DNA from: Protonemura montana
Lineage: Eukaryota; Arthropoda; Insecta; Plecoptera; Nemouridae
DNA: 64,000 bases
Direction: 5' to 3'
NCBI GenBank assembly: GCA_947568835.1
Contig: OX387607.1
Location: 2,108,001 to 2,172,000 of the forward strand
The notes below the pieces were generated by a model that made no database searches, was not told the DNA's origin, and was given only the letters and a program-made list of their open reading frames with translations. Shown here one piece after another: positions 11,675-22,912 of this stretch; positions within the stretch are counted from its first letter, which is position 1; each line of letters begins with the position of its first letter. A program made the position numbers and the translations under genes.

Positions 11675-12242
11675 GCGGCGTGCAGACATGGCGGTGTTTT
11701 TACACGGGTAAAAAAGCGCTCGCGGATACGAGACCATGTGATAAGAGGAACAAGAAAAGGTAACACCACTCATGTGAACCAGTGGCGTGCAGACATAGCG
11801 AGCAAAGGATCGGATCTGGGCTTATAGCTCTCTCGGGCGAGTCTCAAATGCAAGGCTGGTCGCTGGGACGGCAGCTTGTGCTTGTGACAAAATTATTTAA
11901 TGGAGATAAAGTCCAGACTTGCAGTAAATAAATAAAAGCTATCTAATCTAAATGGTGTGGTGGTATTGTTAGCGTCAGACTTATATTTTTCTTTTATAGT
12001 TTTAGATGACTATAAAGTCTTAATACACAAATACATTTAAACCCTTCTTAAATACCTTCTAAAGTATATATTAAATTTATGTGTTTACCTACCTCAAAAG
12101 TGAACCTCAAAGGTGTTTTCGACTCTGCTAAACACCTAAAAACAATGACATGAAGGTACAATTGTATTCAAAATACAGGGCATTTTTTATTTGAATTTTT
12201 TTAATCCACTAAATTTGAATTTTTCCATCTCTGTAGACTTTG

Positions 12243-12345
12243 TATCGGCACCAGGTTTTACCTCCACCCTAATAGGCTCGGCAAGGTTCTTCTTCAACGT
12301 CCACTCATTCACCGACGTCATTAGACCAGTGCCACAGCTCATTTT
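12243..12345 (+). mobile_element. 5S-SINE 3' fragment
   Basis: This diverged copy of the SINE 3' region has ggcaccagg, then a short T/C-rich link, then ccactcattcacc and cattagaccagtgccaca. The same order is seen in full copies at 34584-34965 and (reversed) 50593-50968. The 5S head and middle part are missing. Confidence 0.65.
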
Positions 12346-12610
12346 TAAACTAGTGCGTCGATAAACATCTATCAAATCATCAATCTTGATCCTGTTGAAC
12401 AGAAGTAGGTAGAGCTCGTGACCCAACCTAAAGTTATCCCTCCTTTTATCCAGAACAGTTTAGGTTAAGCGATGCATCTCACCACGTTCGCTAAGAAACC
12501 AATTACCTACCCTATAATATACCAACGCATACACATACTCAAATAGCCTAGAAGCTGACATGCCGTTAAACCCCGTAATCAATCAATAAAGAAACACTAC
12601 CATAAGGTTA

Positions 12611-12940
12611 TAATTAGTCAAGAGCCCCAGCGCTAATGTTAAACCGTTTTAATGATGGTCGCCCAGAGATGGAGTTGCCGTCGTTTCGTGTGTTAAGACA
12701 TTTCATTTGGTTATTTCTCGCAGATTACTCGCTTTTGAGACTGGTTTACGCTCAATTTATCTTTATTAATGTTAACCTCAACGATTGATAAACATGTATC
12801 GACATTTGGAGCCGTAATTCTTTAATTCTAGAGGTTTTGATAAAAAGGACGGTCGCAAGCGCCCTCGGGTGGCCGCGTGTAGAAAGAGTTTTCAGAAAGT
12901 TTAACACTAGCGCTGTGACTCTTGACTAATTGTAAACCCA
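12611..12940. mobile_element. MITE-A copy 1
   Basis: The terminal inverted repeats read attagtcaagagccccagcg on the left and its near-complement (cgctgtgactcttgactaat) on the right. Internally it shares ttgagactggtttacgctca and gattgataaacatgtatcg with the other copies. It has no ORF of note, so it is non-autonomous. Confidence 0.75.
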
Positions 12941-14326
12941 GTGTTAATACACTTGAAACATCACACATTTGCTCGCCACTGGCCTCTATATGTGTGAGCT
13001 GAGTTGATAATTGAGACCGGTTCCGTGTCCGGTGTTTTCCATCGAAACCGACGCCTGGTATCGTAAAAGCGGTGGGTTCTGTTTGATATACGCCAAGTCC
13101 CGCATGTTACTCCCGAGAAACCAGTAGCAGTCGCGTCATGCCAGCAATCCCACACGGCGATCGAGAAAAACTTGCGGCGAATTTCCGTGAATATTGTTAT
13201 CTTGATGCATCTTTGATACGAAACCTTTGCAGACATCAATCAAGATAGTTTGGGAGAAGTTGACTCATTGTCTTCGAAGCTGAAGCCGTTTGTTCGATTC
13301 TTTCCATGCGACTTTATTGTAGCGGTACCGACCGACAAACGGATTAGAGATGGTTTAACAGTTTAAATAGTTCTACTATTTGATCGAGTTGCGTTTACCG
13401 CAATTTCATCTCAAGAAAGGAATCACAACAAAGTGGTAGTGATAATGATTGTTTACTGTTTTGGGCTCTTCGCTGGCCCGCAAAGGAAGGTAACAAAATG
13501 TTTTGTCAGACATACCTATTACTATTGACAAGATATGAAGATTGCAGATCTTTCGGCTATTAAAGATCCTTAACAAAACAAAATAAAGGATCATCCACAG
13601 GATCACCTTAACTTGAACAAGATCCTCACAAAATTAACGAATTAGTCCTTTGAATTGTGTGTCCTCAAACAGCATAGTTCCTGAACAGAGAGAGAATGAT
13701 CCTGGCTACGCGCATTATAATTCAAACTAGAGTGCCCCCATATTCTAATCGACATTCCCGAATGTCAAGGAGCACGTGTTTTAACATTTTTTTCTAGAAT
13801 GGTGGTACTCGAAAATAATACCAATCGGTCGCTAACATGGCATTGGACTCGACAGGAAATGGCTCATAAAGTAAAATAAGTCATAATGTAGCCAGTATCC
13901 ACTGCAATCTGCAAAGCGTTTAGGTAGCACCCGCTCGAAACTCATTTGTAACCGCTTCGGCCGACTCGTTTTTCATAATATCGGGTGATAGCAGAAATTT
14001 ATATCAATCTTGACCCTAAAAAAAAAAAGCGCTTGTTATTTTCATTTTGAGTTACTAGCTCTGTTAAATGATGTAGCTGCCCAGGTAATTGGTATGAAAA
14101 TTGTGAGTGGACCGAATTACAATGTGGTTCCGCTAAAACTTATCGTATTTTGTGTCAAATGGAGAATGGTGCGGCAAAGTAGTAAACTAGTTGTCGCGGA
14201 TTGCGTGATCTCGCCGCATTCAAGTCGCAGCGCTAGCTAGCGAAAGTGTCGAGCAAGTTAATTGGTCGGCAATTACCGAGTTTTACAAGTGACAGAAAAG
14301 TGTAATTAGTCAAGTTGTGCATCTTG
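12941..14326. other. Non-coding stretch
   Basis: No supported gene. A CpG-enriched patch at about 14195-14270 (gcggattgcgtgatctcgcc) precedes the exon candidate at 14327 and could be its promoter or 5' UTR. Confidence 0.45.
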
Positions 14327-14437
14327 ATGGCGACTCAGGTTTGGTTGAGTTTTGTCGGCTTGAACGTCATTCCAGCCAAACAGAGGCAGCTGTGGAAGAC
14401 AATGCTTTCTTTCCCTCTTCGTCTTATGAATGTTGTG
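14327..14437 (+). CDS. Candidate first coding exon with consensus donor
   Basis: ATG at 14327 (context cttgATGg) opens exactly 37 codons ending at the near-perfect donor gttgtg/GTAAGTTT, leaving a phase-0 intron. The peptide begins MATQVWLSFVGLNVIPAKQR and ends PLRLMNVV. A CpG-rich patch lies just upstream. I do not recognise the product. The next exon was not found. Confidence 0.3.
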
Positions 14438-15204
14438 GTAAGTTTATACGATCTTAAGAGTCTTGTCTTCCTTCTCTAAAGAGTAGCAATATTGTACTGT
14501 GTGCCATATAATAAACAAACAAAAATTCTCAGCCTTGCGATTCTATTTAAATTAAATTGCATTTTGCAGTTACATTTTCCGTTAGAATTAAGACACTTTC
14601 TTGCTATCGCGATGCCTAGATGCAAGGCATAACGCAAATCCACTCTTTGATCTTCTTTTCGCTTGAAATCCAATATAGAGACCAGACAGGACAGTTAACC
14701 GTCAAGAGTTGAAAATATCACTGCCCCGTTTATTCGCAATTGTACCTACCTCTGCAAATTCACCACACGATGACAATTATTTCTTATCCTCTTTACACTC
14801 ATTTCTCCCGCGCCGCGCCGCGTCTGTGTTTCGTTGCGGTATCAAACATCCTCATTTGTTTCCATGTATTCTTCCTTTTTGACATTTTTCAAAAGAGTCA
14901 AAACACCAAAAAGCAATTAGCCGCGAATAAATTCGCCAAAAAACCTTGTGTTTCGCGGAAACAAGAATTTCTCACACGAATTTCGATGGAAACGCACGTT
15001 AAGTTCCGCGTGGGCGACACGACTTTACGTTATCAGCCACTTCCCATTAAATTAGGCTAAATATAGAAACGTGGTCAGGTGAGTGCTTGACTGGCTCCTA
15101 AACTAACCCTGCTAATCTAACCCTTGTCACTTTAACACTACTGTTTAGGTACAAGCAACTGATATACAAAAATCTTATATGTTTTTTCGAGGTCGCCTAT
15201 TTGC

Positions 15205-15442
15205 CGCCACCAAAGGATGGGTGACCATCATACACATGGCCAGTTCTATTTGGAAGAGAGGTTGGAGGTATAAAAGTTAGTACAGCAACTTCACTCGCCT
15301 TGCTTATCAACCTCTCGACAGCATGGATTTGTGGAGGAATCCTGTTGTTCGCGTTGTACCGTCCTTCAGAAGGGTCGTTAAGCCGGGAGTCCCCTCATGG
15401 TATTCGACAGGAGTAGGCTTCGTGACGGCACCAGGTTAACCA
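15205..15442 (+). mobile_element. 5S-SINE copy, truncated at both ends
   Basis: It starts inside the 5S-like head at the C-box (aggatgggtgaccatcata), then has the shared body (ggttggaggtataaaagtta, catggatttgtggaggaat, gtaccgtcctt) and ends near ggcaccagg. The 5' part of the 5S head and the 3' tail are missing. Confidence 0.8.
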
Positions 15443-15820
15443 ATTGCCACAGGACTTTTCGACAAAATCAGAAACCAAGCTGAGTTGATAGCAAAACTTT
15501 AATCGTTTTCCTTCCTATCCCGACTGTTTCTACGTTTGACCGAGTTCGACCCTCGGCGCCTTTCATAAACGATCGAATACGACACTTTGTGGCAGCTCCA
15601 ATGACAGTAATTACCTACGCAACCGGCTACTACTAATTGCGCGCTCATTATTCTAATTGTTTGTTTAGTACACTAGGTTTTGGGATATGAAGCAACGGTT
15701 TTTCTTTCGGTGTCGCTTGTTCGTTTCCAATCAAGTTGTTTGTCACACAGGTGGCAGCGTATTGACGACCCAAGGACATGCATACTTCGTACAATATTGG
15801 GCAAACATTACAGCACACAT

Positions 15821-15928
15821 GAAGGGGGGCTGAGGGGCCTTGCCCACCAACTTATACCATGGAATGCTGCACAAGAAGGGGGGCTGAGGGGCCTTGCCCA
15901 CCAACTTAAACCATGCAATTCTGCACAG
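15821..15928. repeat. Two-copy 54-bp tandem repeat
   Basis: Copies start at 15821 and 15875 (gaaggggggctgaggggcct). The unit is a multiple of three, so the 120-codon plus-strand frame through it shows a repeated peptide (EGGLRGLAHQL). The frame lacks other gene-like features. Confidence 0.85.
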
Positions 15929-16444
15929 TTGCATTGCAAAGAAGCTAAAAAAAGGCCTATTTCGCAGAATTTACTGTATATAGATATAAAAATCATTAGC
16001 TTAGGTCTAAGTCTTAGGCACGTCGATGATACCTATTCCTAGTGAAACCCATACTAATAGTAATTTAATGAACTTTTCCTCCAAACGTTAATAATTAAGA
16101 ACAGTTTTATTCACTCTCCCCATTTTATTTCTGCTGTATCCAGATGTCGTCGCAAGGTGAGGATTTATGACCTGCACAGCATGCAATAAGCGTGTTAATG
16201 GTCACCCATTCAGTGCCCAAACCGCCGCCGTGTTGCTTAACTCCGATCCTAGTGCAATCCCATTGTTTCCAGCACATTGCAAAGCGCCAACCAAACAAGG
16301 TTTGAATTTAAGCGAATTCCCTCTCCACTTCACATGTGCTAATGAATGCTTATAGCCTGTTTGTCGGCGCGTTTGCTACAAATGTATGCAGGTTTAGCGT
16401 GATGCTCGCTTCCGGTACGGGCAGAGAACTGGTTCCGGTGGAAC

Positions 16445-16464
16445 GGGGGGGGGGGGGGGGGGGG
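16445..16464 (+). repeat. Oligo(dG) tract, about 20 G
   Basis: An uninterrupted G run followed by further G-rich sequence. It is expected to form G-quadruplexes and is prone to length error in sequencing. Confidence 0.85.
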
Positions 16465-16715
16465 TGCGGGGGTGGTCAGGAGGTCACCACTGTCATGGTG
16501 ACAAGTAGTAGAGAGTCGTGATATGTCAAGAGTGGTTCGAGAGGGTCGAAATGGACGGGTCATGGCTTTGTACGAAGGGTAATGAATAAATATTTCAGGC
16601 TCTCTCAATTTAAAAATTGCCTGAAAGGAAAAAATTTCTTTTCGAGTTCTGGATTTTGATTCTAGAACTTCTTTCCAGGGAATGAGATGGAATAAGATAT
16701 TTTTTTTTTTTTTAG

Positions 16716-16790
16716 TAAACAATGGAACAAGTGAAGGCTTTCATCGTATTTCACTGGAATGATGCGAAGTACAAAGAGCCGATGCATCTG
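16716..16790 (+). CDS. Candidate short exon, weak
   Basis: A long T-tract ending in ag (to 16715) is followed by ATG at 16722 and 23 open codons (MEQVKAFIVFHWNDAKYK and five more) ending at the donor ctg/GTAAGC. The donor overlaps what may be the left end of the satellite-bearing element at 16791-18352, which weakens the case. Confidence 0.18.
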
Positions 16791-16816
16791 GTAAGCTTCA
16801 GATAGATCAGGTTTTA

Positions 16817-18295
16817 CCAAAAATGTTCAGCTATAAGTTGGATCTGTAGCTCACAGAAACATCTACATTTCACTGCATGTGATTGGAAGTCGTCATGGCA
16901 ACAGTTTCAACAAAATGTTCAACTATAAGTTGGATCTCTAGCTCACAGAAACATCTACATTTCACTGCATGTGATCGGAAGTCGTCATGGCAACATTTTC
17001 AACAAAATGTTCAGCTATAAGTTGGATCTTTAGCTGACAGAAACATCTGAATTTCACTGCATGTGATTGGAAGTCGTCATGGCAATAGTTTCAACAAAAT
17101 GTTCAACTATAAGTTGGATCTCTAGCTCACAGAAACATCTGAATTTCACTGCATGTGATTGGAAGGCGTCATGGCAACAGTTTCAACAAAATGTTCAACT
17201 ATAAGTTGGATCTCTAGCTCACAGAAACATCTGAATTTCACTGCATGTGATTGGAAGTCGTCATGGCAACAGTTTCAACAAAATGTTCAACTATAAGTTG
17301 GATCTCTAGCTCACAGAAACATCTACATTTCACTGCATGTGATCGGAAGTCGTCATGGCAACATTTTCAACAAAATGTTCAGCTATAAGTTGGATCTTTA
17401 GCTGACAGAAACATCTGAATTTCACTGCATGTGATTGGAAGTCGTCATGGCAATAGTTTCAACAAAATGTTCAACTATAAGTTGGATCTCTAGCTCACAG
17501 AAACATCTGAATTTCACTGCATGTGATTGGAAGGCGTCATGGCAACAGTTTCAACAAAATGTTCAACTATAAGTTGGATCTCTAGCTCACAGAAACATCT
17601 GAATTTCACTGCATGTGATTGGAAGTCGTCATGGCAACAGTTTCAACAAAATGTTCAACTATAAGTTGGATCTCTAGCTCACAGAAACATCTGAATTTCA
17701 CTGCATGTGATTGGAAGTCGTCATGGCAACAGTTTCAACAAAATGTTCAACTATAAGTTGGATCTCTAGCTCACAGAAACATCTGAATTTCACTGCATGT
17801 GATTGGAAGTCGTCATGGCAACAGTTTCAACAAAATGTTCAACTATAAGTTGGATCTCTAGCTCACAGAAACATCTGAATTTCACTGCATGTGATTGGAA
17901 GTCGTCATGGCAACAGTTTCAACAAAATGTTCAACTATAAGTTGGATCTCTAGCTCACAGAAACATCTGAATTTCACTGCATATGATTGGAAGTCGTCAT
18001 GGCAACAGTTTCAACAAAATGTTCAACTATAAGTTGGATCTCTAGCTCACAGAAACATCTGAATTTCACTGCATGTGATTGGAAGTCGTCATGGCAACAG
18101 TTTCAACAAAATGTTCAACTATAAGTTGGATCTCTAACTCACAGAAACATCTGAATTTCACTGCATGTGATTGGAAGTCGTCATGGCAACAGTTTCAACA
18201 AAATGTTCAACTATAAGTTGGATCTCTAACTCACAGAAACATCTGAATTTCACTGCATGTGATTGGAAGTCGTCATGGCAATAGTTTCAACTAAC
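16817..18295 (+). repeat. 92-bp satellite array, 16 units
   Basis: The motif aaatgttc recurs every 92 bp from 16821 to 18201 with no indels, giving 16 units. The unit includes ctataagttggatct, cacagaaacatct, tttcactgcatgtga and cgtcatggcaacag. Units 2-5 and 6-9 share the same ordered set of diagnostic variants, so a 4-unit (368-bp) block was duplicated. Later units are nearly identical. Short inverted sequences flank the array (ggttttaccaaaaat near 16810; attttgataaaacc near 18314), suggesting that it sits inside a non-autonomous element. No continuous reading frame. Confidence 0.95.
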
Positions 18296-18635
18296 ACTTC
18301 AACTTGGAGGCAAGATTTTGATAAAACCGAACCTTTGTTACTGATGAAGCTGAGAGATTCTGTAACCAGATTCATATCGAGGTAAGACTCAATCAAATCC
18401 ACGATCAGAATTTCCGTTACAGTTGAAGTCCATTTTAAGCGACAATACTTGCAGGCAAACTTTTCCACGCTATAAACAATAAAACTAGACAATTCTACAG
18501 TGAAAAATTTTCAGTTTTAGCAGATGTAATTCTGCTCCATAAAAGCATTTTGGAAACAGTTAGAAACCTCGTTACTAAATTATTGCTATCCTAATGGTAG
18601 CGTTATTTCAGAACATATTTCGTTGGTTTTCATAT

Positions 18636-18985
18636 TGTATTGTATTGTATTGTACCTTTATTTGTCCATAATCACAACAGGGTTTACATTCGAAGAGTAA
18701 AAGGATGCGGACTATTTAAAAATCAAAATACATTCTGATTAAAAATAAATAGCAAAAAACAATGCAAGACAGACATGTGAAATACTGAAGTAACTACAGT
18801 CACACCTTTGTCCAATCATTCGTGTTTAATTTATAAAATTCGTCAATATTTTTGAATACTAACCTTTTTTTAAAGTGCGTCTAAACTTTGAAAAATCAGC
18901 TATTGCAGCAACATTGTCAGGAAGGTTGTTAAAAAGTTTAATACCAAGATAAAATTCACTGTCTTTACAACAATTTAATCTTATT
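18636..18985 (-). mobile_element. 5'-truncated non-LTR retrotransposon, 3' end
   Basis: On the minus strand this holds the last codons of a reverse-transcriptase ORF, then a 3' UTR with gacaaataaagg, and a tail of repeated acaat units (18641-18660 on +). Simple-repeat tails of this kind are typical of jockey/CR1-group elements. The 5' side is cut off where a tRNA-SINE tail begins at about 18990. Confidence 0.75.
18800..18972 (-). pseudogene. C-terminal remnant of non-LTR ORF2 protein
   Basis: An open frame of about 56 codons ends at the TGA at 18802-18800. It includes LGIKLFNNLPDNVAAIADF and then FRRTLKKRLVFKNIDEFY. The GIKLFNNLP motif followed by a basic FRRTLKK-type helix and a DEFY-like end is the usual C-terminus of jockey/CR1/I-type polyproteins. 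Everything upstream, including endonuclease and reverse transcriptase, is missing. Confidence 0.75.
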
Positions 18986-18989
18986 TAAT

Positions 18990-19060
18990 CTTATTTTAAT
19001 AATGAAATACCCCGCGCATTGCAAGCGTTTGCAATTTAAATAAGATCTCATCCTAATTTA
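18990..19060 (+). mobile_element. tRNA-SINE tail fragment
   Basis: It matches the 3' tail of the 2815-3110 copy (aataccccgcgcattgcaag, then cgtttgcaatttaaataag and catcctaat). The tRNA-like part is absent. It abuts the retrotransposon remnant on the left. Confidence 0.8.
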
Positions 19061-20445
19061 ATCTATGTTTTGGAATTACAAAGTTTTGTGCAATTTCTGG
19101 TTACATATGAGTGTTCGTCTGAATATTTCATAAAACGATGCTTTTCTTTAAAAAATGCCTTGACTTTCGGTTGGCCACTCTCCGAGCTGCAAGTTTCTCT
19201 ACGGATAGGGAGAGTGTCAAACGGGCAATCCCGGCCAACAGCAACACCATGAGTAGTCCATTAGCTTCAGTTGTAATTTGCTGACTGTAATTAGAGAATG
19301 GTTTACTGCTTGTTTAATGTCTTCTGTCGCCGCTGCCAACGCTTGTCCTGTCCATCGCTTGTTTGTGTGGGTGCCAGGGGCAAGGGGCAATAAATAGGTA
19401 TGTGTTTTTTTTTCAAGTTTTCTCCAGAATTTTATGCTCAAATTAGTTAAGTTTATGCTTACGGTACTTGAAATGTGCGAGTCTATTTTTAGAAAAGCTG
19501 ATGTTTGTTTTATTTAAAAAAAAATACACTATTTAAAAAGGAAAGCCAACATTTTAATCTTGACCTTTTTCGCTGCAGATTTAGTAAGTTGATTTAAAAG
19601 ATGTTTTAAACTTCTATAATGAGCTGACAAGATTCGTTTACCGTATAAGATATCTTTAGAAAAATGAACGACTTAATTGCAGCTTTTACCTGAATGCATG
19701 CCCATTCATTAATGCCATGCATTTACCAACTAAAACATTGTAGTAAGTAAAAAAATTTAAGCAAATTAGTGAGATTATTAACCAAGCTTATTAGAATTTT
19801 AATAATATTCACCGGTAATAAGTAATTGTTCATATGCTAATTAACACTATTTGAGAAAACTAAATAAGAAGCTAATTTTAATTGCATAATTACTAGTTTT
19901 CCAGTGTTCCTATATTGCTGTGGTTATAGTTTCGATATTGCAAATGAGTTTGCATGTGCTCGCTATGCTGGCATAAGGTATAGCCACTAATTTGTGAGCT
20001 TACCCCAATATAACCGTGCGAATCACGTGATATCTGTTATTGGGAGCGTTTAAAATATTAACCAATCTAACCACTAGATCTATAGTTCGAGTCAGAGGAT
20101 GGATATGAATCGTGTTAGGCATGCGTCGCTCAGTCGGTCAGTTATTTCAACGCATAGAGATGTATTCGCTTAGTGGAGAAGTGTCTCAGAGATAAAGGTA
20201 TGGGGATAATATCGGATAAAGTATATGCAACTTTCATGGCAAGCAAGATATGTGTCTATAGCCTTTCTGTTTATTTTGCACAAAGGTTGGTTCTGTTTGG
20301 TTTATACGAGCGGTAAGAAAATTCAAATTGAAATGGCGTAATTTAATATGAATTTACATGAGACTCGCTCGCTCTATAACCAAAACAAAGCTCGCCAGAG
20401 CCATGCGTCGTTAAACACATTGATCAAGAACCCTGGCTTGTGAAA
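19061..20445. other. Non-coding AT-rich stretch
   Basis: No gene or repeat family was recognised. Open frames are at most 74 codons and lack motifs. Confidence 0.55.
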
Positions 20446-20449
20446 TATG

Positions 20450-20551
20450 ATTAAAATTGGAAACGCTTGCAATGAGCAGGGTATTTTTATTATTAGAAAA
20501 ACTACTATTCTCTCAAAAATTGATGCCCAAAACGGGGACTCGAACCCCGAT
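20450..20551 (-). mobile_element. tRNA-SINE 3' fragment, reversed
   Basis: On the minus strand it has the T arm (atcggggttcgagtccccg), then tgggcatcaatttttgaga, an ataataaaatacc run and the gcaagcgttt tail. It is the same family as 2815-3110. A more diverged tail-like match lies nearby at about 20681-20727. Confidence 0.75.
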
Positions 20552-21039
20552 TTTTCCGTTCAAACACAAAGTCTGGAAAAATTATGCATTTAAAACGCAG
20601 CCACGTTTGGTAAGCGCATTTCGAACTAAAATGTTTGTAAAAAAGTAAATAAAATCGATTTTAGAAACTGTGAATTCTGATTTAAATTGAAAATGATTGC
20701 AATGGGAAAAGTATTTAATAATTACAGTTCTAAATAATACAATTCTAGAAACAATTAGCAGTGAATATCAATAAATAAGTGATGTTTGTGCATTTAAAAT
20801 AGATGTCTAAACTTGTTTATTTTCTGACTTGTTTCCCCCACCCTCATAGGCGTTGATCAAGGGTGAAAAGAGAGCATTGAGGTGCAAATTCTGGAGACAT
20901 GGCTACATTGCAAACGGGACAATAACTAATCGGCAAGGTTTCAAGTTTATTATTCTAACTTGATTCTAATTTCAGTGAAGATTTCATGCCTAGAAACTTC
21001 ATCTTATTTTAGCACCATGGTTCAAAAATAAAAGAATAT

Positions 21040-21250
21040 GTGAGTATTCACAGCCTCTTGGTTCTACTCCTTGGAGATCTGTCATTCTCATCAAATACAC
21101 TAAAATCGTCTCAAAAAGCCAGTGTCCAAGTAGCTCAATGGTTCAGAGCAACACCCGCGACAGGTGGAGATCGGGGTTCGTGTCCCCGTTTGGGCATAAT
21201 TTTTACCCGCGCATTGCAAGCGTTTGCTATTTAAGTGAGATTTCATCCTA
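21040..21250 (+). mobile_element. tRNA-derived SINE-like element, single head
   Basis: The copy contains the 5' module (gtgagtattcacagcctctt), a 73-nt tRNA-like part (21124-21196) with acceptor ends gtccaag and tttgggc, and the tail ending tttcatccta. The D arm differs slightly (agctcaatggttcagagc). The tRNA part is not duplicated here, so this shows the ancestral layout for the 2.8-kb copy. It has a short downstream gap in the tail compared with that copy. Confidence 0.85.
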
Positions 21251-21947
21251 AAAAATGTATTTTTTTTTTTTTAATATTAAATAAAAGTCATCTAAATTTT
21301 GTTTGCTTCAAGACGGTTCTCCCATAAGCAGTGTTCACCTCCATGGCCAGTCATTCGAGGAAGCTGATTGCTGATTGATGCCTACGTGTTGCTGGAAACA
21401 CGTTTTGGAAGGTGAAAAACCTCCTCGTTTGAAAATTCATGATATTCCGAGTCTCACAGGAAGTTGAACGGCGTGGTGTTGTTGAATTTTTTTTTTCTGA
21501 CTATGCGGGTAAAAACGGCAATGTTTTTTCTCTCGAATTGCCCGGAGAAGATCTTTTTATCAGCGAGGCAAAACGTTATAATTACACGTTTGGTAATAAT
21601 ATGCCGTGAATTTTCGGGGGGAACAGGTGTGATGTTGTGTTTTAATTTAATTTACTAAACCAACCAACCGTACCTATAATTGACTGAACTTGGAAACTTG
21701 AAAACAGTGCTCTCTAAACGATAGAGACATAAATCTTCTGAGACCAACAGAAATTATTTATCTAGTTTTCAAGGCAAGCCTTCTTCGATCATGTCGCTAG
21801 CAATTTGTCAAATTTTAATTGAAATCTTCATTCTCTGTGATCAGTTCAACTTGCTCTAGCTGGCCAAGAATTAATTATTTCCTGATACACACGCTCAAAA
21901 CTTACACAAAAAAACCCCCATTACAAACAGTCCCATATCAGGACATA

Positions 21948-22035
21948 GGTACCTACTACGAGGTCGCCCATCTAATACTAGTTTCAAAGCAGTGTTGCTT
22001 AACCTATCGCATGAGAGCTGAACTCGCTGCACCAC
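21948..22035 (-). mobile_element. Degenerate 5S rRNA-like sequence
   Basis: Reversed, it reads aggttaagcaacactgc, then tagtattagatgggcgacc, which aligns with the A-box and C-box region of 5S rRNA and of the 5S-SINE heads. Flanking sequence does not match the SINE body. It could be an old SINE head or a 5S pseudogene. Confidence 0.55.
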
Positions 22036-22203
22036 CGCTTGGTCGTTGTTAGCTCTAAAATACATGGTTTGTTTCAAATTAACATCAATTTCATGGAAAA
22101 AGTTAAAAAAAATTAAATTCCCATATTTTTTTGCATTAGTTTTTTTATCAACGTTCAAACTGTGGTTTTGATAGAAGAGCCAACATGACAGTAATATTAA
22201 CAC

Positions 22204-22580
22204 TGGGTTTATACGGTAAGTCAGAGTCGCTAAGCTACTGTTAAACGTTCGACAGCCTCCAAAAAGTGATAACGGTAGGTGCCACCCGATGGCGCTTGCT
22301 GCCGCTTATTTAACAAAACTCTACAATTAAATAATTACGGTTCAAAATATCGATACATGTTTATCAATCGCTGAGGTTAACATGAATAAAGATTAATTGA
22401 ACGTAAACCAGTCTCAAATGCGAGTAAATTGCAAGAAATGACAAGAAACAATCAAAACGACAGTGTCTCCATCTCTGAGCGACCACTGTTTTTGTCGGTT
22501 TAGCAAGAAACGGTCGTTTTTTTGTTCGCAATGACAGTTTGACAGTAGCGCAGAGCCTCTGACTAGACCTATAAACCCAA
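22204..22580. mobile_element. MITE-A copy 2 with target-site duplication
   Basis: The left end is tgggtttatacggtaagtc and the right end is gactagacctataaacccaa, with inverted-repeat similarity over about 40 bp. The hexamer taacac flanks both ends (22198-22203 and 22581-22586), a likely target-site duplication. The interior shares catgtttatcaatcgctgag and tgtctccatct with other copies. No transposase frame is present. Confidence 0.8.
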
Positions 22581-22886
22581 TAACACAACCCATTGCTTGC
22601 TGAACCACTACATTGCTCGTAAGCGTTACAAAAGTGAACCAACAAAATATGCAAAAAGCGCATATCAAACACAAATCAGACATCCCTATGTACATGCCAA
22701 GTACAACGCGAGCATGTCAACGAAAGTTAGTACCCTTCGTTACCCGGCGCGGCGATAACTCAAGTGCACAACGTACAGAAACACATTGCGTGAGCTGCGA
22801 GGATTAGTGCGTACCGCACGGGACACGCATTAACGCACTATGAGGATGACAGTTGGCGGCGTGCGTTCGTGCCTAGCGCCGTCACA

Positions 22887-22912
22887 CCCCCCCCCCCTTC
22901 CCCCCTTATCAC
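22887..22912. repeat. C-rich homopolymer patch
   Basis: A run of 11 C, then ttcccccc, at the edge of a CpG-rich patch (22740-22890). It is a minus-strand G-quadruplex candidate. Confidence 0.7.

Noticed and set aside
11525..11773. Ser-Ala-Ala-Gln-Arg repeat proteins on the minus strand
   Set aside because: Translation of the GCTGC minisatellite.
15680..16042. 120-codon ORF with a repeated EGGLRGLAHQL segment
   Set aside because: The repeat comes from a 54-bp tandem duplication, with no domain or splice support and an opposing frame.
16817..18295. CRISPR-like array
   Set aside because: The units are head-to-tail with no unique spacers, and the genome is eukaryotic. The same holds for the 114-bp and 86-bp arrays.
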